Positions 13,299 to 24,428 of a DNA stretch of 64,000 nucleotides are shown piece after piece (position 1 is the stretch's first letter; every line of letters starts with the position of its first letter). The notes under the pieces were generated by a model. That model searched no databases and was not told the origin of the DNA. It was given only the letters and a program-made list of their open reading frames with translations. This DNA comes from Porogramme epimiltina (lineage: Eukaryota; Basidiomycota; Agaricomycetes; Polyporales; Polyporaceae): the NCBI GenBank assembly GCA_900155495.1, contig FTLJ01000342.1:1-64000 (forward strand), written 5' to 3'. The position numbers were made by a program, and so were the translations under genes.

Positions 13299-13949
13299 AA
13301 TAGGACCTCATGTACAACTTCCGCAACACGTGAAGACAGTGACTTACTACCCGAGGTTTCCTGACCTGCTCCACCCTAGCATATTTACAATGTGCTAGGA
13401 GAGAATGAAAATGATGCATCACTCTACTGGCGAGTATGTTGCTGTGCCAAAGTTGAGGCCGAGAGAGCCAGGAAAGAGAGTGGACTAGGGTCAAGTGATA
13501 GTTGAAGTGTTCAATGATTGCTACCTACTACTACACTGGTACGGCCCCCCGCCCTGGCTACGCTGCAGGTCCTCGTATATGTACGAAACGAGGATACAAT
13601 ACACCCAATTGACCCAAAAACAATGGGTATGCATAACAATCATGGTGTACTACTAATAATAGCTCCACGCCATCTATGTCGTGTCTCGGTGAAGAGACTC
13701 TCAGGAATGTAGGGGTAATGCGGGCCTAGGGGGTAGAAGTGAACCGGGAGCCTGTTTAAGGCGTATCTACTATTAAGTTCTGCGACATGTAATCGGCTTA
13801 CCGTTTGGAAACGACGCGTGCGACTGTTGGTGGTGCTTAAGAGGCATCTGGAACACACAGTAGTAGTACAACATCGACACAATGAGTGCCATTCTACATA
13901 GTTCACAAGTCTAGCCACCCCGTGCCTACCGATATGCACGCCTGTCACC
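13299..13949. other. 650 bp without a supported gene
   Basis: This is the 3' flank shared by the pseudokinase gene and the convergent F-box-like remnant. Nothing else was recognised. Confidence 0.5.
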
Positions 13950-15592
13950 TCAATATTTGCTCTTTTCTTCCTTGCCCCGCAACGACCCTTGCTGCGCCCA
14001 GACAAACGTGAACTCCACCAACGTTAGGACCATCTCCCCGAGCGGCTGCACTGCTACCACATACACGCCCACGCCATCCTCGCCGCACTCCGTTCTGCGG
14101 TGCACAACTGGTGAACTATGTTGGCCCCACAGCGGCGTGGTGACCGCAGATTCACCGTAGTGGTGTTTACATGCAGGCAGACGCGGCATAGCGGAGAGAG
14201 TCTCCACAAGACCATCCTGGACCGCCAAACGATACAAACATGTCAGACCACAGAAGCGCGCTGTAACAAAGACCGCGATGAGCACCCACCGGCGTGCGCG
14301 ACGTCGACCTCCCTCTCGCCCCAGTACACATCGTATATCTTCGCGTCTAGAGTAACCACGCTACGTGCTCCTTCATCCCCGCAGCCCTCTCCCCTGCATC
14401 GTGCAACACGCGTGTGGCTCCCCCCCCGCCCACCAGAGGGCGCAGGAGGGCACCGTTCCCGCCTAGCTCAAGTTTGCGCCACCGCATGCCCTCGAGCACA
14501 ACAAAGAGCATCGGGGAGGTATACGTCTCTGTCACCTCCACGCGCCGCCCCGGCGCACGAGCCAGAGGGCATATAGGTCCGCAACACCCCCAGAGATGTG
14601 CTTTAAGCCACATCTCCCTCACACGCTCCTGACCGAAGAGGTTCTACATATGAGACGCATCCAGCTCTGCAATGCATAAACTGTCTTAGCCCACGAAGAA
14701 GCTCTCGAGGCGCGCGAGGGAAACGTGGAGCAACGCGAGGTGCGAGAACGCGCGGACGTACAGGAACACTGGCACTGGGAAGCGCCCTCTCAGGCCCTCG
14801 CTGAGGACGAGCGTGCGCACGCAGGAGCATACCACTGCCGCGCCGCCTCTGTTCCCTACAGGGTCCACATATTTCCTCACGAACCATTTTGCGCACTCGA
14901 GTGTGCGCAAGCTCCCTGTGCAGCGTGCGAGGAACACAAGGTGGCTCGATGGATCGGCGGCGGTCCGAGTCGCCACCTTGCCGTTCAGAGTCGCCCTCTC
15001 CGAGCGTCGCGAACTAGATCGCACCCACTACGCCCAGCTTCGTCCACGCGTACGCAGCAGAGGCCTTCGAGGCGCGGGAGGGTGTGGGCGAGTCTACGAA
15101 ACGCCGCGAGCGTCGCCTCTGCATCGTACAAGCAAGGCACCTCAAGGCGCTCGAGACGCTCCACAGCCACGACGAAGGAGGGCTGTATGGCTGACTCGAG
15201 CGACTTCACCGCGATATTGAGCTCAAGTACGCGCACGGCGCGATTCCGTGTACGGTACGGGGTGTCGCCGGCGAGGGCAGCGAGGTACGCCATTCTGCGT
15301 CCTGAGGTGGACGCTGCGGAGGAGTCTTCTCGCAGAAGGATGCGGGGACCTACTAGCATGAGGGTCGAGACGGTCACAGACGTTCGGTGACCGCGCCTAT
15401 CTGAGCTCCACTGAGGCCTCCACGGTCTTTGTCCCTCATGTGGGCCATGATTTCGATGAGGATATCGACGTGAAGAGCTGGGGGCGCCTTCTCGATGCGG
15501 CCCGAGTTCCATATCTTCGCAGAACAGGTTATCAGCGTGATATCAGCACCGAGTCGAATTGACCTACTTATCTGGATGGGAGCAGCCATCAT
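13950..15592 (-). pseudogene. decayed F-box-like / leucine-rich gene of a basidiomycete family
   Basis: The 5' part encodes an F-box-like segment, PALHVDILIEIMAHMRDKD, of the type that opens many Agaricomycete F-box or LRR-like proteins. The expected continuation (STLMLVGPRILLRED, then RRMAYLAALAGDTPYR and VRVLELNIAVKSLE) is in another frame, and the gap between them is too short for an intron. This points to a frameshift. Further downstream, plausible coding pieces at 15024-14686, 14622-14347 and 14285-13950 are again in separate frames. Intact genes of this type would bind SCF ubiquitin ligase through the F-box. The call is moderate because splice sites within the 3' half were not resolved. 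Confidence 0.42.
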
Positions 15593-16027
15593 TGTCCAAA
15601 TGTCAACGCATGGTAGATTGCGACGAAGACGTCTAACGTTCAGGTGACGATGTCAAATGGGGGAGACGTCACGAGCCCGTGGGACCCCGAGTGATCCCAG
15701 CGATGCGGGCGCGCGCAGGGGTAAGAGCCTATAAATGTCAGTGACCATCGCTATCGCGCACTGTGGACACGCTGCTTCGCTCTCTAGCCATGTGTCTGAC
15801 ATATTGATCAATCCACCGGACGAGATGAATGGAACAGCCAGGTTTCGCGCTCAGCGCGCGACTTCGCATCCCAGTCGAACGATACTCGCCTCCGCGGAAA
15901 CTATCGAGAACCATCGTAAGCATACACATAACCGTCGTACATACAAATACATATCAGCGCGCGTCGCGCGCCACACACAGAGTCCTGCTAGATCGGTCGC
16001 GGCACCCCCGAGTCCAGTCCACCCCGC
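15593..16027. other. 435 bp spacer, nothing recognised
   Basis: It lies between the start of the F-box-like remnant and the stop of T3. It should contain the former promoter of the remnant and the T3 3' UTR. No motif or repeat was seen. Confidence 0.5.
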
Positions 16028-16900
16028 CTACAGCTTCGCGCGCGGCGCGTCCGGCGTCGGCGTCGGGAGCTTGGGGGCCATCTTGTTGTGCACGCCCGAG
16101 ACGCAGAGGCGGCCGTGGGTGACGTCCCAGATCTGCAAGAGGCGCGCGTCAGCACACACGGGGAAGTGGACATGCGGGTGGACACGGGCAATACGACAGG
16201 TGGTCCGGGACCGGGGTCGGACCCGGAGGGGGGGAGGGGCACGCGCACATGGAGCGGGGAAGGAAGAAAGCCGGAGGGGGAGATTTACCTCGACGCGGGA
16301 AGCCACTGTGCGGGCGCCAAAGGAGGTGGTGGTGCTGACGATGTTGAGCTTCGCGCCTCTGTGTGGAACGGCGTCAGCGGGTGGCATATACGTCATCGAA
16401 GAGGCCACTCACGCAGGGGCGGGCGCGTGGTAGGTGGTGACGATGGACTGGGAGACAAAGTCGGAGGGGCGGCCCTGGACCATGCCGAGGAAGGCGAGGC
16501 CGATGGACGAGCACCTGTCGCGGAGGTGGATGAGCAGCGAAGCAAAGGCGGGAGAAGGGAACGTACACGTCGACGAGGAAGGCGGTGCAGCCGCCGTGGA
16601 TTGTCCGCTGACGGTTGAGCATGTCTGCGCGTCCACAAATGAGCGGTCGCGTGACGTCAAGCCAAGAAGACGGTGCTGACCTTCGTCGACGGTGAGCTGG
16701 TAGACGACGCGGGACTGGAGCTTCTTGTCTTCTGGGCGCTTGTATACGGCGGCCTCTGTGAGGACGAGGCTGCGGCCTGTGGTGCGGGCAAAGTTGACGC
16801 CCTTGAGGTGAAAGTCGCTGAATTCGACGATCTGCTTCTGGACGGTGGGGGGCACATCGCCCTTGAAGATGACGGACGGGCTCTCGACGGCGGTCTCCAT
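16028..16900 (-). CDS. hotdog-fold thioesterase, PaaI/THEM2-like (copy T3)
   Basis: Third paralogue, 184 aa in five exons: 16900-16681, 16624-16567, 16514-16413, 16358-16289 and 16132-16028. Exon sizes 58, 102 and 70 repeat the pattern of T2 and T4. The active-site helix reads MLNRQRTIHGGCTAFLVDV, followed by CSSIGLAFLGMVQGRP, SQSIVTTYHAPAPA and VSTTTSFGARTVASRVE. The tail after HNKMAPKL is extended by a Thr/Pro/Ala-rich segment ending AKL. C-terminal AKL resembles a peroxisomal PTS1 tripeptide, which would fit an acyl-CoA substrate but is only suggestive. It is transcribed away from T4. It is closest to T1 by the shared TTGR-LVLTE stretch and the SR/ARVE strand end. Confidence 0.84.
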
Positions 16901-18759
16901 TGGAAGTGGTGGGGGTGTGGGCGAGGGGCGAGGGGCGAACGAGGGGCGGGGTGGGGAAATGAGGAGAGCACGCGCGAAGCTTTAAGGGCGGGGCAAGCGA
17001 GAGAGAAGACGGGCCGTCTGGCAGGGACACGCGAGATCGGAAGCGAGAGGAGAAGACGGAGGCAAGGCCGATGCGAAGGAGGATGCCGCCTCGCTCGCGT
17101 TCTGCATCCGAACGCGCCACAAAGCCTCCCGCGAGGGTGGGCCGCATCAGCCATCCAAGGCTCTCTTCGCGCGCGGGAACGCCCGCGGTAGGGACCCTCG
17201 CGCAGCCGAGACGCACGGAGTCCGAGTTTCCCGCAATGGCCATGTGCATGGACCTCCCATACTAGGCGGACGCGGGGCATGTGTGGACGGGAAGCCAGAA
17301 CAGCGTTCTGTCAATGTGATCGTCTCCGGCGCGCACCCGCCTTCTTTCCTCGTCCAATTCTCCGCCCTCTATGTTTTTTCTTGGCCCGCCCCCAGACATG
17401 TCATCCGTGCCGTCTTCCCGTCCGAAGCGGCCAATACACGTACGCCTCACGTACGCTCTCTCCCCACGTACAACGCCCCTCGGCCCAACATTTCTGACGG
17501 AACGACCGCAGGCGGCGCGCCTTTCGCGCCAGAAGACTCCCTTCCCAAGCATCCTACCATATTCACAACACCCCCTTTCGCTTATGTAAGATTTTGTCTC
17601 TTCCATTCGCGCCGTCCGTTGCGCTCGGACTCCGCAAGGCTCGCCTCGACCGTCGAAGGGGGTCTCCAAATGAACGCGGCGCCGCGGTCCAGGCGCAGAG
17701 ATGCCGACCTTCCGCCATCTCTGCGTCCGTGTCCATGTCCGCTTCTGCTTCTGCGTCTGTATCCGCGGCGCACGTCCGCAGCAGAGACAGACCTGGCAGG
17801 CCGCGTACGGCACGACAGCTCCAAGAGGAGAACAGAAAAGAACAGAAAAGAACCAAGGCAAACGCAATCACGCACCTCACGCGTCCGCCATGACGCGCCC
17901 GAAGCCGCGTCCCCACCAAGGACGCGTGCAAGGCATGCACGGCGTGAGAGCGAGGCCCGTCGGTGGTGATAGCGCCTCGCTCCTTACGCCCTGTGGAAAG
18001 ATGGAACGTCCCAACGCCGAGGGTGCGACAGCGACCGCGTCCGCAGGCGAGAGCGGAACGCCGTCCGTCCGCGTCCGGAGATGAACTCGCGGCCGCCCCT
18101 CGAAAATTGTCGAGCGCCCATCGAGGTTTTTGCACGCCGAAAGCGAAGACGAGCAACGACGCTCGGAAGACGAGATAGGCCCGGCGGGTGCAGATCGCGC
18201 CAAGGGGGTGGCAGGGACGGAGAGCCTAAGAGGGACAATGCCGGAAAGCGAGAAGGCTGAGAGCCGCGAGGCAGCCCCAAGGGCCACCACGGCCCAGTCT
18301 CGTGCCGGCAACCAACGGCTCACGCGCTCACGTAATGCCCTGGCCTGTTACGGCCATTAATCACGCTGCCGGCGCCGGCTTTCCCCGCCAATGGACGCGT
18401 CGTCGGCCGACCGGTGACCTCCCTTGCTGCCATTCCTCGCGCTCTCTCCTCAGCTCTCGCTCGCGGTGCTCAGAAGCGGCGGTTCTAGCGTCGCCCGCCC
18501 TTTCTTCTCCACTGCGCGGCCCTTGTGCACACCCCACACTACGATCACCAGACCCCGGCACCCCGGCCTTCCAGCACCCGCCCGACCCTCGTACCTGCCG
18601 CTTCCTGCCTTCCAACTTCTCTCTTCAGAGTTCTCCCCGACCTCCGAGGACCGACGCTCCAGCGCTCATCCCCCTCACGCCTGCCCCCTCACGCGCACGC
18701 CTCAGTCTCAGGCCGACCCCCGAGAACAACGGCAGCGACCTCACCCCGACTCCGCACCC
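16901..18759. promoter_or_regulatory. intergenic region of the divergent T3/T4 pair
   Basis: This 1.86 kb spacer separates the two outward-facing starts and must hold both promoters. It is GC-rich, with long compositional open frames on both strands and none with a motif. No TATA box, tandem repeat or RNA gene was recognised. Confidence 0.45.
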
Positions 18760-19528
18760 ATGCCGCCCTCCTTCGACGACATCCTCTTCACCGGTCCCGT
18801 CTCCCCCGCCACCAAACACGGCCTGCGCGCGTTCCTCGACTATACCTTCACCCTCCGCGACAACTTCGGCTTCCTCATCTACGCCCGCCTCCGCTACCCA
18901 CGGGAGGTCGCCATCTCCCCGCGCCCCAAGGACGGCCGCGCCCATGCCCGTGTTGTCTACGAGCTTACCGTCGACCAAGGTCAGTCCGCGCGCGGCCCTC
19001 CGCTACCTCCTAGTCCTAACCGCGCGTGTTTTTTGCCCCGTATAGATATGGTCAACCCGAATGGCACCCTGCATGGCGGGTGCGCTGCCTTTCTCATCGA
19101 TCTGTGCGTCCCGCCCAAACCATGGCTCTTCGACGCGCGCGTGCCTGATAGATGCTCTTTAGATGCTCGTCTGGAGCCCTCGCGGTGCTCGCGATACACT
19201 CTGGGAGGAGCTGGAGCTCCGTCTCCCAGGCGCTGAACACCACCTTCCACGCGCCCGCGCCATTGTAAGATTTTGCTTTTCCAAGTTCTAAACTCGTTCG
19301 TTTTCGCTGACCGTTTGCGCATTCCCTAGAGGTGCCACGCTTGAGATTATTAATACGACGACGTCGTTCGGCGCGCGCACGATCTCTGCAACAACGGAGG
19401 CGAGTGTACCCTCTTCGGGCGCCTCGGATATTCACTCATACTCATTCTAGATCTGGGACGTCACGAACAAGCGGTTGTGTATGACCGGCGTGCACGTCAA
19501 GATGGTCCCGTCCGCGCCCAAGCTATGA
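18760..19528 (+). CDS. hotdog-fold thioesterase, PaaI/THEM2-like (copy T4)
   Basis: Fourth paralogue, 175 aa in five exons: 18760-18979, 19046-19103, 19163-19264, 19330-19399 and 19451-19528. The last intron has a GC donor (GAG then gcgagt), unlike the GT donors of the other copies. The motif helix is MVNPNGTLHGGCAAFLIDL, then CSSGALAVLAIHSGRS, SQALNTTFHAPAP and INTTTSFGARTISATTE, ending IWDVTNKRLCMTGVHVK. Asn, HGG and Asp are all retained, so the enzyme should be active. The N-terminal third is the most diverged part. It is closest to T2. Confidence 0.83.
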
Positions 19529-21049
19529 TACAAACACGCTCCTCGAGCTGCCCAGCCCAAGCTTTGGTCTTTCCTTGATCTTGGTCCGATAGGTCCCCTT
19601 CTCGTAGCGCTCCCAAGTTCAAACCCGCGCGCGATATTCACGCTTCTCAAGCGCCTCTCCCGCCAGCGACTCGGCCAATTGGATATGTCCCTCCCAGGAC
19701 CACCATCTCTGACACACCAGCCACATCCGCCGGATCCCCAGCAAGACTCCCCTCGCGTCGCAGGTCCTTCCATCGCGTCCAGCATCCAACTTCTACCCGT
19801 GATGGATCGGCCAGTGTTTACCACGCCACGACGGGCCTTCCGGCGACCAGATGCACGCCGCCGCCACCCGTCGCCGCCGGTCCATTCCCTCGCCTCCCCG
19901 CCCCTGGTCCATTCAACGCCACCTCCGCGCCGCACCGCACGTGCCTCTGGCTCTCGCGCTGATGTCTTCAACCTATCGGCCCTCTCTCTTGGTTTGTCCC
20001 AGTCACGTCCATGCTCTATGTATACGACGTCCAAAAACCTGAGCCCTGCAACCTCTCAGCATAACCTTGAAACCAACCACGTTATGGGGCGAAAGTCGAG
20101 TCCACGGACAACCTACCTGATCTATCCCTCCAGCTGACCGCCGCCGCACCCGCCCGCTGTCAGATGGAAAAATAGCCGTGTATCAAGCCTATCACGGCTC
20201 GTTTCCCGCCTCGCGAACACCCAGTCATCCCCGAAGACGCTTCGCCAAGCCCTCTTCCCTCCCCGAGGTTCCCGCTCTCGCCTCCTCACCCACCTCTTCC
20301 TGGCCCTCCTCATCCCAAACGCGGCGGCCCTCCGCCCGTCTCGGGTCGGGCAGCCTGCACCCCGGGACCCCAGCCCGAGAACCCCGCCCGATATCGAACA
20401 CGGCGCAGGGCCCCCCGTCGACCCCGGACCCTCACAACCCTAACTGATGCCACCCGGTACACACGGTGGCATCGGAGGGATTCGACCGTGCGGACGTGTC
20501 CCTCAGCGTCCTACCCCACTCCTCGTACGACACCTACTCTTCCATCCCGAACTTCTCCGGCGCGCGGTTCTGGTTGTGATGTGGATCTTCGCGTTCAAAG
20601 CGTTCCGTGCGGTATTGCGCACCTCTTGCGCGTTCCGATGTGGAGCGGGGTGCAACACGGTAGAGAAGTGGAACAGGGTGGTGGACTCTAGTGGCCCGGT
20701 CTCGACGCACAGGAGGTTGTAGTCTTCAAATAGCCGAACGCTTGGAGGTGGGGGCGACAAAGTTTGGGCTTTGGAAGCGACATCTCCACAACTCCCTCAT
20801 CCAAGATGGCCCTCATGAGGGACCGCTTTCTTGTTACAACGAGCAACACATTCCTTCTACTTGTGAGTTGCGCTATAATTATGGCGCATCAGTTTCTTAC
20901 ATCCTGGTTACTTCGAATTCAGTTACTCATACCCACACCCTGAGTACTGTCCGGAATCCACGATTTGGACTCCGGTACGAGACAGGGGTGCAATAGTGGA
21001 TATGCCAAAGTAGCACCGTATCTAGCGTCTATATACATAATACAATACC
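19529..21049. other. 1.5 kb without a supported gene
   Basis: Frames at 19679-20137 and 20178-20447 are Ser/Pro/Arg-rich and show no motif. A short stretch near 20470-20580 (SVLPHSSYDTYSSIPNFSG) looks protein-like but has a stop directly upstream and no exon partner. This may be a decayed gene end or chance. Confidence 0.4.
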
Positions 21050-23183
21050 TCATGATCTTCCGAAAATCTTGCTTCGAAGATGCTTCACCGCCCTCTTACC
21101 CACACCCTGCGGCCCCTCCTGCGTTTGAGCTCGCTCTCCCGGATCTCCCCCGTCAGTCCCATTGCCATCATCCCTCGCGCTGTCTTCGAGGAGTGCTGTA
21201 CGGACCACCTCCGGTCCGAGAACCTCGAGGTGCAGAGAAAACATCGAAGGGTACCCTGCCGACCCCGGGGTCTCTCTTGTGACCGTCAGCCGCATCCTCT
21301 CCGACGGCTCGACGCCGGCCTCGCGCGGTGGCAGCGGAAATATCTTCGAGCGCCCAGGAGTAGGTCCGGCCAATCCCACAGCCCAAGACCCGACCGGTGT
21401 CTCTCCTCGCTCCACTGCGGTGGCAGGAGTCGAAGCTGACGACTCGCCTACGGGATTAGGATCTTCGTGGGAGTAGTGGGGAGGGAACGACGTCTTGAAC
21501 AAGGCATATAGCGCGTACGCCACGCGCTCTCCACGGGCCTGTGGCATAATGGAGAAATGAAGAATGACGGCCTCTTGTTCTCCAAACAAGACGTGTAATA
21601 CGTCATCGGTAAGGCAGACGGTGTAGCCAAGCCTCTCGAATTGCGCGAATGACTGGGGGTAAATAGCCATTCGGAACTGTGGGCTCTCAGATGACATGTC
21701 TGCCAAGATGGCGTTGTTGAGAATCCGTGGAGGCTGTTGTTGTTCTAGAAGCGACGCCACGACTGAGGGCCGATGAGGGATGTAAAAGTCGGTCGAGCCC
21801 GTGAATGGAAAGGCCTTCAATTGCTCTACAGATACCGTCACAAGTTTGGCGGGTAAATTCCGCTTACAATCCGGCCAGCGGCGAAAGACGAACAGACGGT
21901 GATCCCAAGGCTGAGCATCGTAGCCTACAACGCAGAGGCCTTCGATGTTATTCGCTTTTGCAACGTTCCTGACCAAGAGCATTATGATGCGCCCTTCGTG
22001 GTCGCCACACGCGAGAGGGATGGCGGAGACGTCGAGCTTCCGGAACGTCACGAATGGCAAAGTGGCGCGAATTCCGTACGGGGTAACGGTGTAGGTGGGA
22101 AGCGGGGCCATAAATTTTGTAACGTTTGAGCTACTAGCGAATGCCCGCCTGGGTACTGCTGTGGAGTCAACGACAGAACTCCAGGACGAAAGGATATTGG
22201 CGAGGTCAGATGGGGTGCACGTTTGGACACTAGCTGAGTGTGCGGTAAATGCCCGGGGACTGGTGGCCAGGAGAGCACGGCCTGCGTTAGTATTACCATG
22301 ACCAAGTGCGTGCCTATCCCAGACAAAGATCGTCTGGTCTGGAACCGTCTTCAGAATCTCTTCTTGCAACCGCAGGAACGCCTTCGTGCCTTCACCGTAA
22401 ATCGTCGGCATGTTGACGTCGAACATTCCCATCAGGCAGTACGCCTCGTCTTCTACCCGTGTAGTCGCTCGCGATGACGCCCAGAACATCCTCTGCGCGA
22501 CGGTGAAGGAGCTCAGAGGCCTTGTGTGGATTAGAGCGCTCTCGTCGATGCCGGTGCATTCCTGGATGACGCCTGCAAGGCCGTGTTTGCCTCCGATTGA
22601 CCTCCAGTCCGACGCGAAGAAAATGACAATCTTGGGAGCGATAAGCTCCTGAAGGGTCCACCCTCGGGTGAACCAAACGGAGTTACGGAAGGTGGAGCCG
22701 ACGATGCGCGGATCTTCGTTGCTATCGACGTCATGGAGGAACGCGTAGCACACCGTTGAAGCCTTGTACCAGGAGTATGCTGAGTTGACAGCCTCGGAGA
22801 TCTCGGCGCTGCTGGACACATCGATGCAGACTGCGTCGATCCAGATGAGGTCGAGACCATCTGCCCGAGCACGTTCGCAGGCGCCGCGGACCTTGGGAGA
22901 TAGGCGGGAGAGGACCTCGTTTTCAGGGAGGCCCGGGTTCTGAGCTCGTTCGGTATGGACCTGATCCTGTATATGTTTGACGGCTTCGTACGTCAACTCG
23001 CCCCCGGGTTCTCGGGACCAGACATGTGACAGGATAGCGTAAGACGCCTTTTTCGGGACTTCGACCCAGACGAAACTTCCAGTGCGAGTATCGAGGAGGC
23101 GGATGCCAGCTGCGCTATAAACGGTGTTAGCTACGAGCTATACTACAGTCCAATATCGTGGATGGTACACACTAGGATCTCAT
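21050..23183 (-). CDS. HET-domain protein (copy HET1)
   Basis: A 691 aa protein with an N-terminal HET domain, the module of fungal heterokaryon-incompatibility proteins that triggers cell death when activated in ascomycetes. Exon 1 is only 11 nt (23183-23173), followed by a 58 bp intron. Exon 2 runs from 23114 to the TGA at 21050. Conserved blocks in order: LLDTRTGSFVWVEV, YAILSHVW, IWIDAVCIDVSSSAEISEA, VWFTRGWTLQELIAP, and YCLMGMFDVNMPTIYGEG. The remaining 400 residues have no recognised domain. It is a tandem duplicate of HET2: the two share the tiny first exon, the body of the protein and the C-terminal LRSKIFG. The Met that starts the conserved block in HET2 is Ile here (ATC), so this copy depends on the upstream exon for its start. 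Confidence 0.85.
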
Positions 23184-24428
23184 TCTTTCAATTCGATTCG
23201 CCGTGAGGTCGTGGAGAGTGCAAGTATTGACGAGACTCGGCGTAGCCTGCAACTTGGCCACGGCACCGGTGCGCACTGCCCGTCGCTGACAGTTTGGCGC
23301 TAGTAGTACGGAACCGGAGCCTAGGAGGTAGGCCGAGTTATCGCGCATGCTTTAGACTGAACATTTGCATATAGTTTTAGTGCTCGCGCGGCCATAGTGC
23401 GTGGAACATGATGCCGTAGGACACGTCACAGTGAACACGCCGTCCTTCTGAAAAAGGATAATAAGGCTTACGATTCTCCTGTTGATATATTTCAGTGCGC
23501 TGAGCTGAGAACTTGAGCCTACTTACCAGGCATTATCCGAAAATGGAGACTTCGGTAATACAGTGGTAGGGAAACATACGAGCATCTTCAACACCACACG
23601 CCAGCCAGCGCCGCTCTTTCAAGTTTTTGTATTCGCTGGGATAGTGACTACCGGTTCTCGTGTGCAAATTGTTGCTGATACGATGGGAGCTTGAACTTTG
23701 TCGTGACAAGGCCTAAACTATTTCTCAGAAAATGGTGCAGTGGAAAGTTGACGCTGGTTTGTAGCCGTCATTAGCATTAAAGAATAGTGCAGTCGATGCG
23801 CGAATATGTAATACCAAAGATGGTGGAAGGTTGAACTTGGCACGAAGCACTAGTGGGAGGCCTGCTTGGCAGCCTTGGCCATGCATCTGGCTCGGGCAAT
23901 TACGTAACCACATGTTTTCTCACGCTACCAGCCTGCGACGCTTCGACCTGAGTCCGGAGTCGATTGGTGTTGACGGTCTTGCAGTCCTCAGCCCAATGGG
24001 ACGCGAGTTACGTATGATGATATTGTGACTGCGAGGTGCTGCCCACACATTACAGTCAGTCGATCATACAAGTCATAGAAAAGTTGTAATACTGATGCCC
24101 GCCACCGTCGTGCATTATACACTTCAATGACACTGAAATATTGCTGGCTTTCTCCGGATAGGGTGGTATAAGAGGTATAGGGACAGGAACAGGTGCAAGC
24201 CTTGAACTTCGTATACATATTTTGATAAGGCTGGAGTACAACATCATAGCGAGACACCCAATAGCACGTACTAAAGCGAATAGATCAACGGGTCATGGGT
24301 CATCAGAGATCGAATACGTTCATCTCCCGTCGCACCGCGCAACCAATCCATAATACATAACTTGACTCTTTATGGTCAACCCGGGGGTGTGGTTATCACA
24401 AAGCGGTACATCAGGAAAATACAGTACC
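23184..24428. other. 1.2 kb spacer between the tandem HET genes
   Basis: The first 150 bp upstream of HET1 resembles the region upstream of HET2 (for example GACAGTTTG and the surrounding bases), as expected if the promoter was duplicated with the gene. The rest is AT-richer than its surroundings and contains one copy of a dispersed repeat, listed separately. No gene is supported. Confidence 0.5.
24098..24282. repeat. dispersed repeat, copy 1
   Basis: It shares three ordered blocks with 30943-31142 in the same orientation. The blocks are a TATTATACAC-like segment, CAAGNCTTGAACTTC, and CAACATCATAGCGAGACA followed by GCACGTAC or ACACGTAC and AAAGCG. The last block agrees at most of 40 positions. 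No terminal inverted repeat was found, so the type is unknown. Confidence 0.5.

Noticed and set aside
17262..18615. Long open frames on both strands between T3 and T4
   Set aside because: Their composition follows GC content; no motif, and no exon pattern like the neighbouring genes.
21050..22996. HET1 as a start-lost pseudogene, since ATG is ATC at the position used by HET2
   Set aside because: An 11 nt upstream exon with consensus splice sites supplies an ATG in frame, and HET2 has the equivalent exon.
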